NCBI GenBank assembly: GCA_964645775.1 | Contig: CAZYBU010000028.1 | Location: forward strand, 1-44,394 | Direction of reading: 5' to 3' | DNA length: 44,394 nt | Source of the DNA: CAZYBU01 sp964645775 | GTDB taxonomy: Bacteria > Spirochaetota > UBA4802 > UBA5550 | Shown: piece by piece, positions 7,900 through 14,791 of the stretch | Position numbering within the stretch: position 1 is the first letter of the stretch | How the letters are laid out: the number at the start of each line of letters is the position of its first letter | Translations under genes and position numbers: made by a program | The notes under the pieces: generated by a model | The model's database searches: none | Told to the model about the DNA's origin: nothing | Seen by the model: only the letters and a program-made list of their open reading frames with translations

Positions 7900-8469
7900 C
7901 TAAAAGATATTAAAATATATGGTTATAGCCGCGTTAAAGACGTGAGCACCCATGGCGCCCGGCTTCTTGTGGCCCTCCATGATGTAAAAATAGTCCACCC
8001 GGGCGCCGATATTCATGATCCGGCCGGCCGGAAAGCTGACCTCCACTCCCCCTCCCACAAGGGGATCCCATAGAGAGACGTTTTCCGGCATGACTTTCAT
8101 CCAGGACATGCCGGCGGCCGCCTTTACCTGTATGTTGACCGGCAGCTTCTTGAATGGAAGCAGAAAAAGGGCCTCCATTCGAATGGGCACACTCTGCATC
8201 CTGTTCACGCCTTCGGACTGGAAGTCCTGGTAAGAGACATCCACTCCGATCTTCAAAAGATTCCAGGGCATCTGCAGCCGGAAGAAGGCGCCTCCCCCCA
8301 GGTTCGACTTGATATGATCGGCCGTGGGTCCCAGAGGAGCGATGGGTCCAAACCAGAGTCCAGCCTGGGAGCTGTAAAAATAATTTTTACGGCTCAGCGC
8401 AAAGACGTTCTGGGCGGAAAGCAGCAGCATGACCGCCGCCAGTACTATTGCAATTCTGTTTCTTTTCAT
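7900..8469 (-). CDS. Predicted outer-membrane beta-barrel protein
   Basis: The ATG at 8469 places a clean signal peptide at the N-terminus: MKRNR, then a hydrophobic core, then an Ala-rich cleavage region ending near NVFA. The upstream in-frame extension to 8550 would hide that signal. The mature part of about 165 aa alternates polar and hydrophobic residues in short strands, as in VDVSYQDF, ALFLLPF and RVDYFYIM. It ends in an aromatic strand (AAITIYFNIF), the usual terminus of proteins inserted by the BAM complex. Function is unknown. Length suggests a small 8-stranded barrel. It sits 108 bases after truA and 9 bases before the lipoprotein gene, suggesting a barrel-lipoprotein pair. No good Shine-Dalgarno sequence is visible. 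Confidence 0.7.
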   Translation of the reverse strand: MKRNRIAIVLAAVMLLLSAQNVFALSRKNYFYSSQAGLWFGPIAPLGPTADHIKSNLGGGAFFRLQMPWNLLKIGVDVSYQDFQSEGVNRMQSVPIRMEALFLLPFKKLPVNIQVKAAAGMSWMKVMPENVSLWDPLVGGGVEVSFPAGRIMNIGARVDYFYIMEGHKKPGAMGAHVFNAAITIYFNIF

Positions 8470-8577
8470 AATCGGGATAAGGACTGTATGCTCTGTAAAC
8501 CCCGCGGCAAGAAAGTTACAGATTCGGTCACCCTGAATCTGATTTTCCATGCACTCTTTGAAAGGGGGGAGATTCTG

Positions 8578-9414
8578 TCAATCACAATCCCCCGCATAAC
8601 GGGTTCCTCTTCCATCCAGGGCGGATGGGAAGACTTCAAGGGGAGGGTCGTAGCAGACCCGGTACAGATAGAGACCGTAGGGAGGGGCAGTGGGGCCGGC
8701 CGCGTCCCTGTCGCGGGCATCAAGGACCTTTTTCATATAACCGGGATCATATCCTTTCCGAATGATCTCGAAGAGTGTGCCCATTATAATGCGGATCATG
8801 TTATGGAGAAAGGCGTTTGCCCGGATTCTCACGATTAGCACGGACTCCTTATCGGTCACAGAGATTTTATGGATATTCCTGACGGTCCCCTTTTCGGCGG
8901 ATATCTTCTTGCAGAAGGAGGCGAAATCATGTTCCCCTTCCAGGTACCCCAGGGCCTCTTCCATGGTGGAAAGATCCGCCTCCCGGTTAAGCCAGGCGGC
9001 TCGGTACATCATGAAGGGTGAACGAAAAGGGTGGTTGTGAATAAGATATAGGTACTCCCTCTCTATGGCACTGAACCGTGCATGAAAATCTTGCGGCACG
9101 TCAAAGGCGTTGTTCACGGAAATCGTGGGCGGGAGGATCCCGTTCAGGCCGATAGAGAGCCTGGATAGATGTATATCGCTTTTTGTGTCGAAGTGTACAA
9201 CCTGTCCCAGGGCGTGGACCCCGCTGTCTGTCCTTCCAGAGGCGATTAACCTGATCTTCTCTTTTGTAAGGGTGCGGATAGCCTCTTCCAGTTTTGCCTG
9301 GATGGTGTTTCCCGTGTCCTGAATCTGTAAGCCGCTGTAGTCCGTCCCGTCATAGCTGATTTCCAGGGCTATTCTTCGGCCGGTCCCTGGCTCTCTTCCA
9401 CTTCCTGTTTCCAT
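8578..9414 (-). CDS. truA: tRNA pseudouridine(38-40) synthase TruA
   Basis: TruA converts uridines 38-40 of the tRNA anticodon stem-loop to pseudouridine. The 278-aa protein shows the family start IALEISYDGTDYSGLQIQ, the catalytic-aspartate motif SGRTDSGVHALGQVVHF, REYLYLIHNHPFRSPF, and the closing segment FLHNMIRIIMGTL. The ATG at 9414 lies inside the end of the DUF2225 gene, giving a 46-base overlap. The first 13 residues are Gly/Arg-rich and unlike the family, so a start just before IALEI is possible, but no ATG, GTG or TTG lies there. The overlap suggests coupled expression. The C-terminus extends a little past the usual end. Confidence 0.93.
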   Translation of the reverse strand: METGSGREPGTGRRIALEISYDGTDYSGLQIQDTGNTIQAKLEEAIRTLTKEKIRLIASGRTDSGVHALGQVVHFDTKSDIHLSRLSIGLNGILPPTISVNNAFDVPQDFHARFSAIEREYLYLIHNHPFRSPFMMYRAAWLNREADLSTMEEALGYLEGEHDFASFCKKISAEKGTVRNIHKISVTDKESVLIVRIRANAFLHNMIRIIMGTLFEIIRKGYDPGYMKKVLDARDRDAAGPTAPPYGLYLYRVCYDPPLEVFPSALDGRGTRYAGDCD

Positions 9415-10262
9415 CGTGTCACTTTTTCATTTATGGTTTCGTAGAGGTCACGGGTTCGGTCCAGAAGCTCACTCGGTCTCGACTTGTCGGTCTTTCCCAC
9501 CCCAAAAAGGCGGCTCAGGTATCGCTTCGACTTTTCATACTGCTCGATACGCTTATGGATGTCCGGTTCCAGGGCGCCGACCTTGAGGGTCAGGACAGCC
9601 GTCAGATAGAGAATGCCTTCATAGCCCCAGTTCTTGTCCGTGTCGGGCCCCATATTTCCGGCCGCTTCTGCCGGTTCTCCACCGTTCTGGATCAGGTCAA
9701 GTACCTTCGTATAACTCTCATAAGCCTTCTTATAGAAGAAAAGGGAAATCTTCTTATAGGGCCGGTCCGGGTACTTCTCCGCCAGGTCACTGAAGAGCCA
9801 GGCCCCACGGATGGAAGATAGTGCGATTTTAAAGGTGGGGGCCACTTTCTTGTTCCGGGCAGTGTAACAGTCGACTGCCAGCATGTAGGATACCGCGCCG
9901 AACTCCAGGTTCTTCTCCCCGTCCATGTCCAGGCTGCCGAAGAACTTTTTCACGGTCCTTTTGCGAGCCGGAGTCATTTCCGATAGTTTGTCACTGGCCT
10001 TCGGGTCCAGCTCCTCAAAGTCTTTGGGATAAGCCGTGTAGAGACAGTTTGGGCAGACCGTCAGGACATAGGCCAGGGGATAGATGATCCCGTATTTCTT
10101 GCTTTCCTGGTATCTCCGTCGCAATTCATCCGTCAGCCCCCCGGCGATAAGCCTTCCACCCCCGGTAAGCATCTCTTCCTTATGGAATTCGAATGAACAC
10201 ACAGGACAGCGGGTCGAATTCTTCTGCCTGAAGGAGATTCGTTTAGGTTTTTTTTCTTCCAT
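9369..10262 (-). CDS. DUF2225 protein with two CxxC motifs
   Basis: This 297-aa protein matches the DUF2225 family as I know it: a predicted cytosolic protein with an N-terminal zinc-ribbon-like pair, RCPVCSFEF near residue 18 and VCPNCLYTAYP near 69, followed by a helical region. The rest is rich in Lys, Tyr and Glu with repeating helices (KISLFFYKKAYESYTKVL, and YLTAVLTLKVGAL near 220), perhaps TPR-like. The four cysteines could bind one Zn. Molecular function is unknown. It overlaps the start of truA by 46 bases. It is divergent from the plus-strand exported-protein gene, with 174 bases between the two start codons. Confidence 0.75.
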   Translation of the reverse strand: MEEKKPKRISFRQKNSTRCPVCSFEFHKEEMLTGGGRLIAGGLTDELRRRYQESKKYGIIYPLAYVLTVCPNCLYTAYPKDFEELDPKASDKLSEMTPARKRTVKKFFGSLDMDGEKNLEFGAVSYMLAVDCYTARNKKVAPTFKIALSSIRGAWLFSDLAEKYPDRPYKKISLFFYKKAYESYTKVLDLIQNGGEPAEAAGNMGPDTDKNWGYEGILYLTAVLTLKVGALEPDIHKRIEQYEKSKRYLSRLFGVGKTDKSRPSELLDRTRDLYETINEKVTRWKQEVEESQGPAEE

Positions 10263-10305
10263 TGTTATTTAGACCCCGTTTACTATTCAGTATCGCCCAT
10301 CCTGC

Positions 10306-10334
10306 TTGACTCTTCGCCCTGACCTGGCGATATT
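10306..10334 (+). promoter_or_regulatory. Probable promoter of the exported-protein gene
   Basis: TTGACT (10306-10311) and GATATT (10329-10334) are 17 bases apart on the plus strand, close to the sigma-70 consensus. It would leave a 5' leader of about 95 bases before the ATG at 10437. No comparable promoter could be seen for the divergent DUF2225 gene. Confidence 0.45.
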
Positions 10335-10436
10335 TCAATTAAGAATATGGAGGAAACGTCCGAAACTGAATAAGAGCAGTTATGCTATTCAGCCACGTAC
10401 AGGCAATAGTAGCAAGTTTTGATCAGGGTTTCAACC

Positions 10437-11318
10437 ATGAAAATTAGAAATAAAGCCACCATCGCAATATTTTCTCTTCTGATTCTTATGCCGGCTCTTC
10501 TGTTTGCGATTTCCGCATCCGTTAAGGCTGAAAAAGATTACAGGTTCACTCTGAACACCCTCCGTAAGATGAAAATCATGGTGCTTAACTTCAGCAATGA
10601 AGATATCACAAATGAGTATGACTCCATACAGGAAAAATTCAAGGAGGCCAGCAAAAGTTATTATGGACAAAATTTTACCGAGTCGGTCCAGCAATTCAAA
10701 ACCGTAAAGATGGATCTGATTGATCTACTTGAGAAGTTAGGGCAGAACTACCTTGACAGGACCAAGGAGATTCTTGATTCCACCTCCGCAGACAGCTTCG
10801 ATATCCTTATCAAGTACAGCAAGCACAGCGGGACCATCGCGTATTTTCGGAAACCGTTCAATCCTCTGTACGACGTTAAGCCTTATAACGAGAAGAACTA
10901 TCACCTCTACCATGATAAGACCCGCATTGAAAAATTTCTGAGAAACGGATATCAGAAATACCAGAAGGCGAAAGACGTATTTGAGGACCCCGAGATCGAG
11001 TATCTGAAGAATCACAAGCGGATATCTGCAAATAATATCAACTTTATCATTTCCCGATACCTGGATGTGGTGCAGCTCTGCCGCGAAGCAAAACAGTATG
11101 GTATCGAGATTTACAAGATCGGCATCAAGACAGCTCCCGATGACGAACCTCTCAACCGTCAACGTCTCTACCAGAAATTCGACCCCGGCCAGGCCGTCGA
11201 CCCCATCTTTGACAACCGAATACCGGACGAGTACAAGGTCGACGCAAACGACAACAGACACCTTATCCACGAACTGGAAAAGAAACGGCTGGAGAAAACC
11301 AAAGACCAGGCCCAATAA
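10437..11318 (+). CDS. Exported protein of unknown function
   Basis: I do not recognise this 293-aa protein. The ATG at 10437 has an AGGG ribosome site nearby and begins a signal peptide of about 31 residues (basic MKIRNK, long hydrophobic core, VKA at the end). A TTG six codons upstream is less likely. The mature protein is hydrophilic and helical, rich in Lys, Tyr and Glu, for example FKEASKSYYGQNFTESVQQF near residue 67. It has a single cysteine (VQLCREAKQYG) and a charged C-terminus. The SYYGQNFTESVQQF stretch resembles one TPR-like helix pair, but no full repeat array is clear. It is the only plus-strand gene between groEL and rlpA, convergent with rplQ and monocistronic. A periplasmic location is inferred. 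Confidence 0.72.
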   Translation: MKIRNKATIAIFSLLILMPALLFAISASVKAEKDYRFTLNTLRKMKIMVLNFSNEDITNEYDSIQEKFKEASKSYYGQNFTESVQQFKTVKMDLIDLLEKLGQNYLDRTKEILDSTSADSFDILIKYSKHSGTIAYFRKPFNPLYDVKPYNEKNYHLYHDKTRIEKFLRNGYQKYQKAKDVFEDPEIEYLKNHKRISANNINFIISRYLDVVQLCREAKQYGIEIYKIGIKTAPDDEPLNRQRLYQKFDPGQAVDPIFDNRIPDEYKVDANDNRHLIHELEKKRLEKTKDQAQ

Positions 11319-11339
11319 TCATTTCATGAGCATATACCG

Positions 11340-11369
11340 AAAAAAGAGCCGCCCCACGGGCGGCTCTTT
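11340..11369. terminator. Shared bidirectional terminator, rplQ versus exported-protein gene
   Basis: A 12-bp perfect stem, AAAGAGCCGCCC at 11343-11354 and GGGCGGCTCTTT at 11358-11369, has a 3-nt loop. Six As on its left give a strong U tract for minus-strand transcripts, so it should end the alpha-operon message after rplQ. The right side gives a shorter U tract for the plus-strand gene that stops at 11318. A second small palindrome (11376-11390) lies just before the rplQ stop. Confidence 0.9.
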
Positions 11370-11392
11370 ATATCCAGAGAATAATTCTCTCA

Positions 11393-11923
11393 TTATTCTT
11401 TCTTTTCTTTCTTTGACTCTTTTGACTTAGACTCTTTTGACTTAGACTCTTTTGCCTTTTTTGAATCCTTCGATTCTTTAGCAGGTTTTTTCTCAGCTTT
11501 TTCAGGCTTCTCTTCTGCCTTCACGGGTTTTGATGCTTCACCCTTTTCCACAAGTTCAAGAATAGCCATTTCAGCTGCATCCCCGGCCCTTCTCTCCCCC
11601 AGTAGGAGAATTCGGGTATACCCACCTGGCCTGTCTTTAAACCTGGGAGCGATAACATCAAAAAGCTTAATCAGAGCCTCCCGGTCCTTAACAATTTTCC
11701 GGGCTTCCCTTTTATTATGTACATGGCTTGAGCCGTCCGTCGCGTTCAGGTTCTTCTTCGCCCGGGTAATCAGCTTTTCGGCTACACGTCTGACTTCCTT
11801 CGCCTTTTCACGGGTAGTCACAATCCGCTCATGCCGGAATAGGGAAGTTACCATGTTACTGTACAGCGCCTTCCTGTGTGAATAGGTGCGCCCCAGTTGT
11901 TTTACACTGTTCCTCTTTCGCAT
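11393..11923 (-). CDS. rplQ: 50S ribosomal protein L17 with Lys/Glu/Ser-rich tail
   Basis: L17 binds 23S rRNA near the exit tunnel on the large subunit. Residues 1 to about 120 are a normal L17, starting MRKRNSVKQLGRTYSHRKAL and including FRHERIVTTREKAKEVR and GYTRILLLGERRAGDAAEMA. The remaining 55 or so residues are a low-complexity tail of Lys, Glu, Ser and Ala, ending in KESKS repeats. Many bacterial L17 proteins stop soon after the core, so this is a clear extension. The gene is last in the super-cluster, 12 bases after rpoA, and is followed by the terminator. Confidence 0.96.
   Translation of the reverse strand: MRKRNSVKQLGRTYSHRKALYSNMVTSLFRHERIVTTREKAKEVRRVAEKLITRAKKNLNATDGSSHVHNKREARKIVKDREALIKLFDVIAPRFKDRPGGYTRILLLGERRAGDAAEMAILELVEKGEASKPVKAEEKPEKAEKKPAKESKDSKKAKESKSKESKSKESKKEKKE
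11415..11459 (-). repeat. 15-bp tandem repeat in the rplQ tail
   Basis: The unit GACTCTTTTGACTTA occurs at 11415-11429 and 11430-11444 without change, followed by a degenerate third copy to 11459. Read on the minus strand in frame it encodes the five-residue repeat KESKS. The unit is a whole number of codons, so copy-number change would alter tail length without a frameshift. Confidence 0.9.
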
Positions 11924-11935
11924 CTTCAGTATCCC

Positions 11936-12901
11936 TTAATCCTTCAATCCCAGGCTCAGATGATGAGCCTCCAGTTTCTCCTTGATCTCCTTAAGTACGA
12001 TATCGCTGTAATGCTTTGACTTCTTAAGTTCCTCTTCAGTCTTACGAACAAGCTCTTCCAGTGTCGATATCTCCAGGCTCTTCAGAGTGTTATAGGCCCG
12101 AACAGAAAGTTCCATCTCATCAATGGAACGGGAGAGAAGGGCCTTCATCTTCTCCATGCCTTCATCGACCACTTCTATGTCTTCCTCAACTTCTTCTTCG
12201 AAATTGATGAAAATGGTCATATGGTCTTTTATTATCTTGGCGGCATAAGCCAGAGCGTCATCCGGTTTGACAGAACCGTCAGTCCATATTTCAAGGATAA
12301 GTTTATCAAAGTCGGTCCTCTGACCGACACGAGTATCCTCAACCTTTATGTTGACTTTCCTTACCGGCGAAAAAATCGAGTCTATCGGTATGACATTTAC
12401 GACCTCAATATTCGATTTATTCATCTCAGCGGGAACAAATCCTCTTCCCCGCTCAATTTGCACTTCCATGTCAATTTCGCCGTTATTGTTCAGGGTCGCT
12501 AAATGCTGTTCGGGATTCATCACCTCGATCTCCGGATCAACGTTAAAATCGGCTCCCGTAAGCGTACCCTCCCCCGTTTTGACTATATGGAGAACCTTGG
12601 CCATGTCGCCTTCATACTTGAACCGGAGTCTTTTCAGATTCAATATTATGCGAGCGACATCCTCGTACACCCCATCAATCGTAAAGAATTCATGGGGCAC
12701 ACCCTCAATCTTTATTGCCGTGACAGCGGTTCCCTCAATGGAAGATAGAAGGACCCTTCGAAGAGCATTGCCTATGGTCAGACCATATCCTTTTTCAAAG
12801 GGTTCCGCAATAAATCTCCCGTAATCGGGTTGGAGTTCGTCGTGATCAAATTGTATCTTACTCGGTCTCTTAAAGCCCTTGAGTAAATTTTTATGGGCCA
12901 T
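11936..12901 (-). CDS. rpoA: RNA polymerase subunit alpha
   Basis: Alpha dimerises to nucleate RNA polymerase assembly, and its C-terminal domain contacts upstream promoter DNA and activators. The ATG at 12901 gives 321 aa; the in-frame GTG two codons upstream lies within the GGAGGTGGGA ribosome site and is rejected. The N-terminal domain shows GYGLTIGNALRRVLLSSIEG near residue 40. The linker is acidic (FEEEVEEDIEV). The C-terminal domain keeps VRAYNTLKS, equivalent to the E. coli R265 and N268 region. The second DNA-contact loop reads SKHYSDIVLKEI where E. coli has an LGKKSL-type motif. rpoA lies between rpsD and rplQ, as in other alpha operons. Confidence 0.97.
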   Translation of the reverse strand: MAHKNLLKGFKRPSKIQFDHDELQPDYGRFIAEPFEKGYGLTIGNALRRVLLSSIEGTAVTAIKIEGVPHEFFTIDGVYEDVARIILNLKRLRFKYEGDMAKVLHIVKTGEGTLTGADFNVDPEIEVMNPEQHLATLNNNGEIDMEVQIERGRGFVPAEMNKSNIEVVNVIPIDSIFSPVRKVNIKVEDTRVGQRTDFDKLILEIWTDGSVKPDDALAYAAKIIKDHMTIFINFEEEVEEDIEVVDEGMEKMKALLSRSIDEMELSVRAYNTLKSLEISTLEELVRKTEEELKKSKHYSDIVLKEIKEKLEAHHLSLGLKD

Positions 12902-12958
12902 TCCCACCTCCGTATCAACTATGACGTTTCAAGCCGCTCAGTAAATTCCTCTCAGGGA

Positions 12959-13591
12959 TTACTTGGAATAGAGCTCGATTACCAGCTGCTCGTTGAAATT
13001 ATCAGTGACATCAGACCGCATAGGCAATCTTGTAATCACACCTGTCCGTTTATCATGGTCTACCTGAACCCATTCCGGAACGGAATCTACTGCCTTGGCG
13101 AGCTTGATGGAATCTTCCAAGCTGGGGTTTTCCCTGAATTTTTCAGCTACCCCGATCTCATGATTTATATTGACCCGGAAAGACGGGATATCTACTCTCT
13201 TACCGTTAACAATAATATGCTTGTGCTGAACAAGCTGTCGCGCCTGAGAACGGGAAGAGGCGAGACCCATCCGATAAACCACGTTGTCCAGGCGTCGCTC
13301 CATCAGTGAAAGCAGGTTGTCACCCTTGACTCCCTTCATCTTTGATGCGTCTTCATAATAAAGCCTGAACTGTTTCTCCAGAAGACCATAGGTACGCCGA
13401 ATCTTCTGCTTCTCCCGAAGCTGAACAGCATAATCGGACATTTTCGCCCGACGTTTCCTTGGAGGTCCGGGAGGATATTTCTTCCTTCCCTTGACCGGAC
13501 ATTTATCCGTAAGGCACCGCTGCCCCTTAAGCATCAGCGGCTGCATTTCCCTCCTGCAAAGTTTACATTTTGGTCCGATATACTTCGCCAT
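12959..13591 (-). CDS. rpsD: 30S ribosomal protein S4 (zinc-binding form)
   Basis: S4 is a primary 16S rRNA binder that starts 30S body assembly. The 210-aa protein carries an N-terminal Cys cluster, CKLCRREM followed by GQRCLTDKCPVKG, so this is the C+ zinc form. Then come KRRAKMSDYAVQLREKQKIR and the S4 RNA-binding domain (RLDNVVYRMGLASSRSQARQ). In E. coli, S4 represses its own operon, and some relatives do the same elsewhere; no such leader structure was identified here. It begins 15 bases after rpsK. Confidence 0.97.
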   Translation of the reverse strand: MAKYIGPKCKLCRREMQPLMLKGQRCLTDKCPVKGRKKYPPGPPRKRRAKMSDYAVQLREKQKIRRTYGLLEKQFRLYYEDASKMKGVKGDNLLSLMERRLDNVVYRMGLASSRSQARQLVQHKHIIVNGKRVDIPSFRVNINHEIGVAEKFRENPSLEDSIKLAKAVDSVPEWVQVDHDKRTGVITRLPMRSDVTDNFNEQLVIELYSK

Positions 13592-13606
13592 AAGTTCAGA
13601 TCCCCG

Positions 13607-13993
13607 TTACACTCTTCTTCGTTTTTTTGGTCTGCACCCATTGTGAGGAATGGGTGTAATGTCTTTTATTCTGGTGACATTCAATCCTGTATTAAACAGT
13701 GAGCGAATAGCCGCCTCACGCCCAATTCCAGGGCCTTTTACAAATACCTCTACGGTCTTAAGACCGGCCGAGTCCATTGCTCTCTGAGCGGCATTCTTTG
13801 CCGCCATCTGGGCCGCAAAGGGGGTAGATTTACGAGACCCCTTGAATCCCTCTCCACCAGCCGTTGCCCAGGAGATCACGTTGCCCTGCATATCGGTCAG
13901 GGTTATGATCGTATTGTTATAGGTGGCCCGGACATAGGCACGTCCCACCGGTATATTCTTTTTCTCTTTTTTTCGGGTCTTTTTCTGTTTCAC
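13607..13993 (-). CDS. rpsK: 30S ribosomal protein S11
   Basis: S11 lies on the 30S platform near the mRNA exit side and 16S helix 45. The 128-aa product shows GRAYVRATYNNTIITLTD, AAGGEGFKGSRKSTPFAAQ-type core residues, and ends DITPIPHNGCRPKKRRRV, all characteristic. The start codon is GTG at 13993, with AAGGAG seven bases upstream. The first ten residues are very basic (KQKKTRKKEKK). It sits 11 bases after rpsM. Confidence 0.97.
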   Translation of the reverse strand: MKQKKTRKKEKKNIPVGRAYVRATYNNTIITLTDMQGNVISWATAGGEGFKGSRKSTPFAAQMAAKNAAQRAMDSAGLKTVEVFVKGPGIGREAAIRSLFNTGLNVTRIKDITPIPHNGCRPKKRRRV

Positions 13994-14004
13994 GTTACAA
14001 CTCC

Positions 14005-14376
14005 TTACTTCTTCTTCCTGCCGATAGAGGCTTTACGATTACCCTTTCTTGTCCGGGCATTATTTTTCGTGTTCTGTCCCCTCACCGGAAGGCCCCTTCT
14101 ATGGCGAAGCCCCCGGTAGCATCCTATATCCATAAGTCGTTTCACATTCATGGCGACCTCTGTTCTTAGATCACCTTCGACTTTTACCGTGTTATCAATG
14201 GTTTTACGAATTCTGTTTATCTCATCATCATTCAGGTCTTTAACGCGGGTATCTGAATTCACACCCGCCTCCTCAACGATTTTCCTTGCCATGGTATGCC
14301 CAATCCCAAAGATATAAGTCAGTGATATTTCGACTCTTTTGTTACCGGGTAAATCTACGCCTGCAATACGTGCCAT
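14005..14376 (-). CDS. rpsM: 30S ribosomal protein S13
   Basis: S13 is at the head of the small subunit and forms bridges to the large subunit and to P-site tRNA. The 123-aa protein begins MARIAGVDLPGNKRVEISLT and has the helix-turn region GIGHTMARKIVEEAGV and the basic tail motif LRHRRGLPVRGQNTKNNART near residue 91. Length is typical. It follows rpmJ by 22 bases. Confidence 0.97.
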   Translation of the reverse strand: MARIAGVDLPGNKRVEISLTYIFGIGHTMARKIVEEAGVNSDTRVKDLNDDEINRIRKTIDNTVKVEGDLRTEVAMNVKRLMDIGCYRGLRHRRGLPVRGQNTKNNARTRKGNRKASIGRKKK

Positions 14377-14398
14377 CGTTCCCTCGTACTTTAACCTG

Positions 14399-14530
14399 TT
14401 ATTTTTTGACTGTCCGCACTTTCTGCCGCTGCTTGTGCCTCGGGTTTTTACATATAACCCTTAACACGCCATGTCTCTTTATTACCTTACAATCGCTGCA
14501 AATCTTCTTAACTGATACCCGTACTTTCAT
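14399..14530 (-). CDS. rpmJ: 50S ribosomal protein L36 (zinc-binding form)
   Basis: This short gene encodes 43 aa, beginning MKVRVSVKKICSDC and ending QRQKVRTVKK. The pattern C-x2-C, then C, then H (ICSDCKVIKRHG, VICKNPRHKQRQ) is the zinc-ribbon C+ form of L36, which packs into 23S rRNA. The common L36 start MKVRxSVKKxC and the position between infA and rpsM both fit. It is slightly longer than the usual 37-38 aa, with five or so extra C-terminal residues (VRTVKK). Confidence 0.95.
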   Translation of the reverse strand: MKVRVSVKKICSDCKVIKRHGVLRVICKNPRHKQRQKVRTVKK

Positions 14531-14556
14531 TTCTCTTCCCCTGTAACTGCCTGCTT

Positions 14557-14775
14557 CTATTTGGACCGGTAAACTATACGACCCCGCTTAAGATCATAGG
14601 GGGAAAGCTCAACCGTTACCTTGTCTCCAGACAGGATCCTGATGTAATGCATCCTCATCTTGCCCGATATATGGGCCAGCACAATGTGTCCATTGTCCAG
14701 TTCAACCCGAAACATCGCGTTGGGCAGTGGTTCAATTACCGTTCCTTCGACTTCAATTGGTTCTTCTTTTGCCAT
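14557..14775 (-). CDS. infA: Translation initiation factor IF-1
   Basis: IF-1 covers the A site of the 30S subunit during initiation. The 72-aa protein is a single OB-fold of normal length. It begins MAKEEPIEVEGTVIEPLPNA and includes HISGKMRMHYIRILSGDKVT and SPYDLKRGRIVYRSK, nearly the family consensus. It is 16 bases downstream of secY and directly precedes rpmJ, without the adk or map genes often found here. Confidence 0.97.
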   Translation of the reverse strand: MAKEEPIEVEGTVIEPLPNAMFRVELDNGHIVLAHISGKMRMHYIRILSGDKVTVELSPYDLKRGRIVYRSK

Positions 14776-14791
14776 AATTCGTTCTTGTTTC

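Noticed and set aside
8576..8581. TTGACA overlapping the truA stop codon
   Set aside because: The expected -10 position reads AAGAGT; not a promoter on this evidence.
11415..11459. Short direct repeats as a CRISPR-like array
   Set aside because: The repeats have no spacers, are in frame within rplQ and encode its KESKS tail.
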